Shown piece after piece: positions 55,590 to 59,881 of a stretch of 59,881 bases of DNA. Position 1 is the stretch's first letter. Each line of letters begins with the position of its first letter. The stretch lies in the IMG/VR virus record IMGVR_UViG_3300020020_000032, positions 1 to 59,881 of that record, one strand, 5' to 3'. The DNA is from a virus. The translations under genes were made by a program, and so were the position numbers. The notes beneath the pieces are model-generated. The model saw only the letters and a list, made by a program, of their open reading frames with translations. It searched no databases and had not been told where the DNA came from.

Positions 55590-56315
55590 TTTAATACCTC
55601 CTTCCCTGCTTTGACTGTAACTGCCTGGAACATCTTGATCTGGTGGTGTTGATCTTCGCCAACCTCCTTCGAGTGATGGATCATCCGAACCATCTTCGTC
55701 TGTTCTTGGCTGTGGAGGACTACCTGTTCCTGGTTCAGAATGTTCCCATTCTTTCTGCTCTCCAATTACACGGAGTCCTGCCATTACTGAGAAACGCTTC
55801 TTATCTTCCTCGTCTAGTTCATCCCACATGGACTCGCTGAAATTGATAGGCATGGTCTTTTTAGCGATAGGACGGTTAGTAAGACCACCACCAACAACAA
55901 CGTCTTGATGCTTGGCACCATTGTTGTCTTCCCACTCATCCAACCAGTCTAGGGAGAAGTATTTCCACTGTTTGTCTTTTACTTCCTTCTTAGCTTCCTC
56001 AGTAAATTCAACGCGAGTAAACAAGGCCGGTGTTTCAGGATCATCAGAGCTTGGCCTAATGGCAAACTCCTTGTACCAACCAGCAGCTTTCTTACCCTTA
56101 GCACTATCGAACCCATGCTCGTAATCAATGGCAATTTCCTGACCACGAACATTTTCGTTGAAATTCCTAATCATTCGATCTAGTTTCTCGATAGTGATAG
56201 GAACTTCACCATAAACAGGTGTTTTATAGGTCCGAGCAGGCAAAGCTTCCAACCAAATCGGGCCTTCTTCGTCCAACCCCCGCACAGGGGCCTCACTGAT
56301 CGCTGATTCAAGCAA
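54933..56315 (-). CDS. prohead protease-scaffold (Mu gpI-like)
   Basis: 460 aa. Residues 1-160 carry the protease: LPARTYKTPVYGEVPITIEK, EIAIDYEHGFDSAKGKKAAG and TPALFTRVEFTEEAKKEVKD are Mu gpI-type motifs. A disordered linker (about 195-245, SPPQPRTDEDGSDDPSLEGG) leads to a charged helical scaffold part ending at the stop. A strong internal start (GTG 55589) lies in the scaffold part. Confidence 0.8.
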   Translation of the reverse strand: MLESAISEAPVRGLDEEGPIWLEALPARTYKTPVYGEVPITIEKLDRMIRNFNENVRGQEIAIDYEHGFDSAKGKKAAGWYKEFAIRPSSDDPETPALFTRVEFTEEAKKEVKDKQWKYFSLDWLDEWEDNNGAKHQDVVVGGGLTNRPIAKKTMPINFSESMWDELDEEDKKRFSVMAGLRVIGEQKEWEHSEPGTGSPPQPRTDEDGSDDPSLEGGWRRSTPPDQDVPGSYSQSREGGIKVGMEFAFAEKPTRELFKVLDIDKDVEDVKPDEVVEKVRLMFGELETLRKSQDRTEQEKKFAEQYPEYWAEHNKLMARDRDNSAISFSESVKTLRKAEGNGLKTLNQGLSPQALEKVQDVHKKFSEGTVTVEDFEDCLKSIMNGGIYQFGEIGSSGNEDDIPEVDASTATGVAGAKKLFAEVMDRTAKENPEWDTRKVLEETAKKHPDLFEASRVALPA

Positions 56316-56335
56316 CTTTTAGATACACCTCCTCC

Positions 56336-56536
56336 CTAAGTTGCACTTATCTTGATGATACGTTTCTTTGCCTTGAGGAAATCATCTATCATCCAACATC
56401 TAATGTCATTGTCAGAGCAAGTTTCTATTATAATGAAATCATTCGTGATTTCTACGATGTAATACAGAGTCTTACCTGTAACAAAGTAGACTCCAGCTTT
56501 GAGATCAGGTTGCCGCCCCGTCTGGCTTACCGACAT
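56336..56536 (-). CDS. hypothetical protein, 66 aa
   Basis: ATG 56536 overlaps the end of the portal gene by 32 bases (a start at 56575 is possible). KAGVYFVTGKTLYYIVEITN followed by a helical end with KAKKR. Beta-rich small protein of unknown role. Confidence 0.55.
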   Translation of the reverse strand: MSVSQTGRQPDLKAGVYFVTGKTLYYIVEITNDFIIIETCSDNDIRCWMIDDFLKAKKRIIKISAT

Positions 56537-57914
56537 AGCCTGTTCCCTTCTCCAACTTAACGTTACCCTTTCCATTTGAGGTGCTTACTACATTATCGGG
56601 TTGAGGTTTGCCTTGTGGTTTAGTAGTATCACGCTTCGGCATATCAAATATCTGACGAAGCCACGCTTCCGTGGGTTCATCCTGAGTGATTGCGTCCTGT
56701 GCGAACAGATTGGCAATCGCAGCGGCCAGCATTTGCAAATCTCTAGTCTCACCAATGTTACGTACTTGTAGCTTGGGAAAGTTCCTGGTAGGATAGTTCC
56801 AAACCACCAACTCAGGAATGACGTACATGTTGATTTGATCTGCGATGTAGTTGGCCACAAACCGTAGAGACTTCATAAACAGATCGGATTGCGTACCTGC
56901 TGTAGCTCTACCACCACCGCTTTCAATACCCAGGCCGATGAACTGTACTAGAACGTTCATCAAGATCATCGAATTATGGTGTGAGGCTGACGCTAGAGCA
57001 TCAGGAAGTTGTCCTGAATTGCTGAGTTCAGCGAAGCCAACCTCAACCGCTGGTGTTTCAATGATGAACGATTCTTCGTTCGTTCTAAGGTTACGCAAGA
57101 GCGTATGGAGAATTGTGCGGTCTTGTTGAGTCCACCCAGGGAGTAGCTTACCTTTTGGTACGCCGATAGAATGTCGTTCTTTCTGAATGCTGTCGATCTT
57201 GTAAAAGTGAGTTTTGTAGTACCAATGTGGATATGCGGTCCGCAGGAGAGACTTGCCAGTTAGATCACCACCCTCGCGATTGAAGGTAAAGATGATGCAT
57301 CTTGCAATCTCGAGGTCAATCTCTTCAACTTTACCACCTGTGCGAATCGCATTATGCACGATTTTCTCAGGCCCACCATTATCATCGTACACAATCTCTT
57401 TGATCGTACCCGTAGGACGTGGAGCCAACTTTTTGAGCATGACGAACTGTTTGGTGTTTGCTGCGCTCTTTGTGCGCCGAGGTGCCCACTCTCGCGTCTC
57501 GTAAACTTTTTCAACTACGGTGTAACCCTTTTCATACAGATGCAGGATATCTTCGAGTGAGTTGAGGAATGGTGCGGACATACCCTCCATCAAGTTAGCT
57601 GAAATGAATTCAGCAACCTCCACGTCTAGTGGATCTTCACTAAATGGGTCAACGAAAAACTCAGCGCCAAGGATGGGAGTCTTGGCTGCTCGCATTGATA
57701 CATCAACTGATGCATCCTTCATCATCTTCCCGTAAGTCTGTTGTGCGATGAATGGTGAGATTAGTTCGGGTACAACCTCACGAATTACCGTAGGCTGTGA
57801 GCTACCAACTTCATTGTCAACTTGCGGCTTAGGAATATCAGTCAAACCTTTGGCCGTATAGCTGGTACCCTGAACAATCTTACGTGGATTGAGGGTTTTA
57901 AGTCTAGAAGCCAC
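56505..57914 (-). CDS. portal protein (DUF935/Mu gp29-like)
   Basis: 469 aa. TYGKMMKDASVDVSMRAAKT, FLNSLEDILHLYEKGYTVVE, GDLTGKSLLRTAYPHWYYKT and GWTQQDRTILHTLLRNLRTN are Mu gp29/DUF935 portal motifs. Overlaps TerL by 11 bases. Forms the dodecameric DNA channel. Confidence 0.85.
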   Translation of the reverse strand: MASRLKTLNPRKIVQGTSYTAKGLTDIPKPQVDNEVGSSQPTVIREVVPELISPFIAQQTYGKMMKDASVDVSMRAAKTPILGAEFFVDPFSEDPLDVEVAEFISANLMEGMSAPFLNSLEDILHLYEKGYTVVEKVYETREWAPRRTKSAANTKQFVMLKKLAPRPTGTIKEIVYDDNGGPEKIVHNAIRTGGKVEEIDLEIARCIIFTFNREGGDLTGKSLLRTAYPHWYYKTHFYKIDSIQKERHSIGVPKGKLLPGWTQQDRTILHTLLRNLRTNEESFIIETPAVEVGFAELSNSGQLPDALASASHHNSMILMNVLVQFIGLGIESGGGRATAGTQSDLFMKSLRFVANYIADQINMYVIPELVVWNYPTRNFPKLQVRNIGETRDLQMLAAAIANLFAQDAITQDEPTEAWLRQIFDMPKRDTTKPQGKPQPDNVVSTSNGKGNVKLEKGTGYVGKPDGAAT

Positions 57915-59259
57915 GATTGAGTGACAACTCCTGATCCAGAATGTTGGGTCTAGAACCTATCAAGCTAGTGAGCATATCTGCACTCTCACTGCCAGCGTAG
58001 TTCTCTCCGTAGATATCAGCAAGGTGGGTACCAGCACCCATAACGAAGTGAGGACCAACGAAGTAACGTAGTGCATCACAACAGTGGTCGTCCACTTTAT
58101 GCTGAATATTACCGTCGCCACCTTGTTCTTGCAAGTCTTGTTGAGTGTTGCGGCCTAGTGGCTTAACATGCAACTGAGGCATTTCCCGAGTTAGGTTGGT
58201 ACATGATGGATCAACGACCAAACGCTTTTGCTTCAAAAGGCGCTTGATTTCCTCTTTGCCTAGTTTCCAGGGCACGTCCATGAAACCAACGTAACCCAGG
58301 ATCACGGCAAGAGTAGCTGCCTCATCTGCGCCACGTGGGTCACCCCACATAGCTGTCACATTGTATCCCCGTGGGTTATCCCTGTCGCGCAATTCGATAC
58401 CGTGTTGCATTGTGGACTGATACTTCCCGTAGTATTCTCTCCACACGTAAACGGTATCATTGGGGGCTACCTGTATGTCGAGGGCGACGAATGGATTAAT
58501 GAAACCATAGTCAAAAGCCAAATAGTTAGGCAAATTCGGATTGTAGGCGCAGGGCTGAACATGAATGGCATCATTCCACTCCTCGTATATAGCGCCGCTT
58601 ATAGCTGTGAATGATGCACCGTATTCCTGGTCGAACCAAACTTTGCTTACCAGAGCGCGAATACGCTGGATTTCTTCATTCTCGAAACCACCAGGATAAC
58701 GTAGCGTATTAGTCCAAGTAGGCTGTGACCAACTTCTGTAATCTTTGTGGTGTCCCTGCCCTAATACGTGTAGTGCATGGTACCAATTGAAACCCTTGGG
58801 AGTGGATGGAAAATCGGCACTACCCAACAAGTCAGAAAGAGCTGGCTCGATGTACTGCTCCCACGTACTTCTAGAGTGTTGAGCGGCCTCTGACATAACA
58901 GCATGTGATAGACCCTCCCCTAGCAGAGATGATTGCTTTTCTGCGGATACCACCTCAAGGACGGACTTCCAGGGAGTGCGGATTTCCATCTGACCCTGTT
59001 TAACGTTAAAAGACTTCTTACAGTGACGCAAGAGGCCCAACTTCTCAAAGTCATTCCAAACCACCCTAAACTCTTTTTCACCGAGTTTGTATGTAGGACC
59101 CACAATCCAATTGTAGGATTCTGGGATGAACATCTTGTAGGTGGTTCTATGACCTGTGGGCTGAGTTTTACCCCAACGTCGTCCACAACAGGGAACGTTG
59201 AAACGAGTGTTACTATACGTGTATTCTGACTGAGCCTCGGAATGGGGCTTAAACCCCAA
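57904..59259 (-). CDS. terL: terminase large subunit
   Basis: 451 aa from TTG 59259. Walker A VPCCGRRWGKTQPTG (about residues 23-36), Walker B-like HAVMSEAAQ (about 118). Nuclease domain: LAFDYGFINPF (first Asp), MWGDPRGADEA (second) and KVDDHCCDALRYFVG (C-terminal DD..DA). The start may lie further upstream (LNEK precedes in frame). ATP-driven packaging motor and headful or site-specific nuclease. Confidence 0.9.
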   Translation of the reverse strand: MGFKPHSEAQSEYTYSNTRFNVPCCGRRWGKTQPTGHRTTYKMFIPESYNWIVGPTYKLGEKEFRVVWNDFEKLGLLRHCKKSFNVKQGQMEIRTPWKSVLEVVSAEKQSSLLGEGLSHAVMSEAAQHSRSTWEQYIEPALSDLLGSADFPSTPKGFNWYHALHVLGQGHHKDYRSWSQPTWTNTLRYPGGFENEEIQRIRALVSKVWFDQEYGASFTAISGAIYEEWNDAIHVQPCAYNPNLPNYLAFDYGFINPFVALDIQVAPNDTVYVWREYYGKYQSTMQHGIELRDRDNPRGYNVTAMWGDPRGADEAATLAVILGYVGFMDVPWKLGKEEIKRLLKQKRLVVDPSCTNLTREMPQLHVKPLGRNTQQDLQEQGGDGNIQHKVDDHCCDALRYFVGPHFVMGAGTHLADIYGENYAGSESADMLTSLIGSRPNILDQELSLNRGF

Positions 59260-59293
59260 CTTCTCGTTGAGCGTCTTTTGATCGATACCTGGT

Positions 59294-59659
59294 TCAGCCT
59301 GTGGTTTTGCTTGGGCTATTTTGGAGACTCCTTAGCAGTTCCTTAATGGGATCACCATCTGCTCGGCCTTCTGCCAAAGCTGCCTCAACCACGTACTTTG
59401 CGGCATTCAGTTTAGTTGACTCTTTGCTGGCATTTCCTGCAAGCCACACGATTTGTGCAGCAGCCATGTGAATGTTCTTTTTGAAGAAGTCCCGCGTGTA
59501 TTCCTCGATATTCTCGGGAGCTACTTCGGTCTTGGTTTCATACTCTTGCTGCAACGCCAGAGAATACTGGTTCAACTTCTCCTGCAAGCTTTCATCCGTA
59601 AGTTCGCCATTCTCCGCTTGCGCGTTCAACTCGTCAAAATTCAAATCGTCGGTAGCCAT
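59294..59659 (-). CDS. terminase small subunit candidate, 121 aa
   Basis: First gene of the - arm, immediately before TerL. Helical, acidic N-terminus; NIHMAAAQIVWLAGNASKES and KLNAAKYVVEAALAEGR resemble the helical oligomerising segment of small terminases. GGAAGGGGG upstream is the SD. Call mainly by position. Confidence 0.55.
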   Translation of the reverse strand: MATDDLNFDELNAQAENGELTDESLQEKLNQYSLALQQEYETKTEVAPENIEEYTRDFFKKNIHMAAAQIVWLAGNASKESTKLNAAKYVVEAALAEGRADGDPIKELLRSLQNSPSKTTG

Positions 59660-59687
59660 AGTAACCCCCTTCCGGGTTGGTGCGGGA

Positions 59688-59696
59688 ATTGTAGCA
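59688..59696 (-). promoter_or_regulatory. extended -10 promoter candidate for the late operon
   Basis: TGCTACAAT read on the - strand is identical to the extended -10 of promoter P2, and lies 29 bases before the ATG of the first late gene. The -35 region is poor (GGGTGA at 17-base spacing), as expected for an activator-dependent late promoter. Confidence 0.5.
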
Positions 59697-59881
59697 ACGT
59701 TACTCAGTCGTCACCCTTAAATCACATCTAACAATATTCCAAAAACTATTTTTCGCTTCGCAGTTACTGAGTGATATCCATCCGCTTCGTTGCGTTTGAG
59801 ACATACAATCCTTTACATATTCTTTACACGGTGAGCGGGCATCGCTGTCATACTTAGACTACAGCGACAGAGAGAGGATTA
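59697..59881. other. intergenic region at divergent arm starts
   Basis: No gene on either strand. Contains a direct repeat CTTTACA (twice, 11 bases apart, near 59811-59828). If the map is circular, a + strand gene starts a few bases after position 1, making this the divergent promoter region of both arms. No convincing + strand -10/-35 pair was found; the best is TTTACA at 59823 with a 20-base spacer to CATACT. Confidence 0.5.

Overview
The window looks like most or all of the genome of a tailed phage with a contractile tail (myovirus morphology). Genes on the + strand fill 1-30679: many tiny overlapping ORFs plus a replication module. Genes on the - strand fill 30752-59659: host-interaction proteins, lysis, baseplate, tail, head and packaging. 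The two arms converge on a perfect inverted repeat at 30688-30740, a likely bidirectional terminator. They diverge from the intergenic stretch at the right end, so the contig may be circular or permuted. I saw no integrase, lysogeny repressor, tRNA or CRISPR array.

Host: probably Gram-positive and actinobacterial (inference). Shine-Dalgarno (SD) sites are strong and TTG/GTG starts are common. The tail hub carries an inserted lytic-transglycosylase domain of the kind common in actinophages. A secreted protein at 30007-30543 has a CIHNLEGSW/YYGGLQM motif, and a duplicated gene pair at 33888-36234 resembles secreted proteins I associate with Thermoleophilia-type actinobacteria. The last point rests on memory of families, not on a search.

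Layout of the + arm. 1-13.7 kb holds small proteins: a SprT-like metalloprotease, zinc ribbons, single-TM microproteins, a probably abundant small protein with its own promoter and hairpin, a frameshifted YpsA/SLOG-like gene and a frameshifted SNF2-type helicase. 13.7-14.4 kb is a promoter followed by a long hairpin-rich stretch without a convincing gene. 14.4-28.2 kb is replication and recombination: RecB/Cas4-like nuclease, AAA_24 (Sak4-like) ATPase, DUF669-like ssDNA-binding protein, primase-helicase, MazG-like pyrophosphohydrolase, dNMP kinase, a UDG-like/family A DNA polymerase fusion and a RuvC-like resolvase. 29.1-30.7 kb encodes secreted proteins.

Layout of the - arm, in transcription order: TerS candidate, TerL, portal, Mu-type protease with a nested scaffold start, decoration protein, capsid, connectors, sheath, tube, tail chaperone with a T TTT TTA -1 frameshift, tape measure, hub spanning LysM-like/gpD-like/gpV/gp25/gpJ/gpI proteins, CHAP endolysin and small membrane proteins, two collagen-like membrane proteins, and a distal block of adhesin-like, lectin-like and repeat proteins.

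Four + strand promoters (2631, 7006, 7833, 13745) share TTGACN, a 17-nt spacer and TGC-TAnANT or TATACT. At least three are followed by structured RNA. This promoter-plus-structured-leader arrangement, with the 13.8-14.3 kb RNA candidate at its centre, is the best candidate here for undescribed biology.
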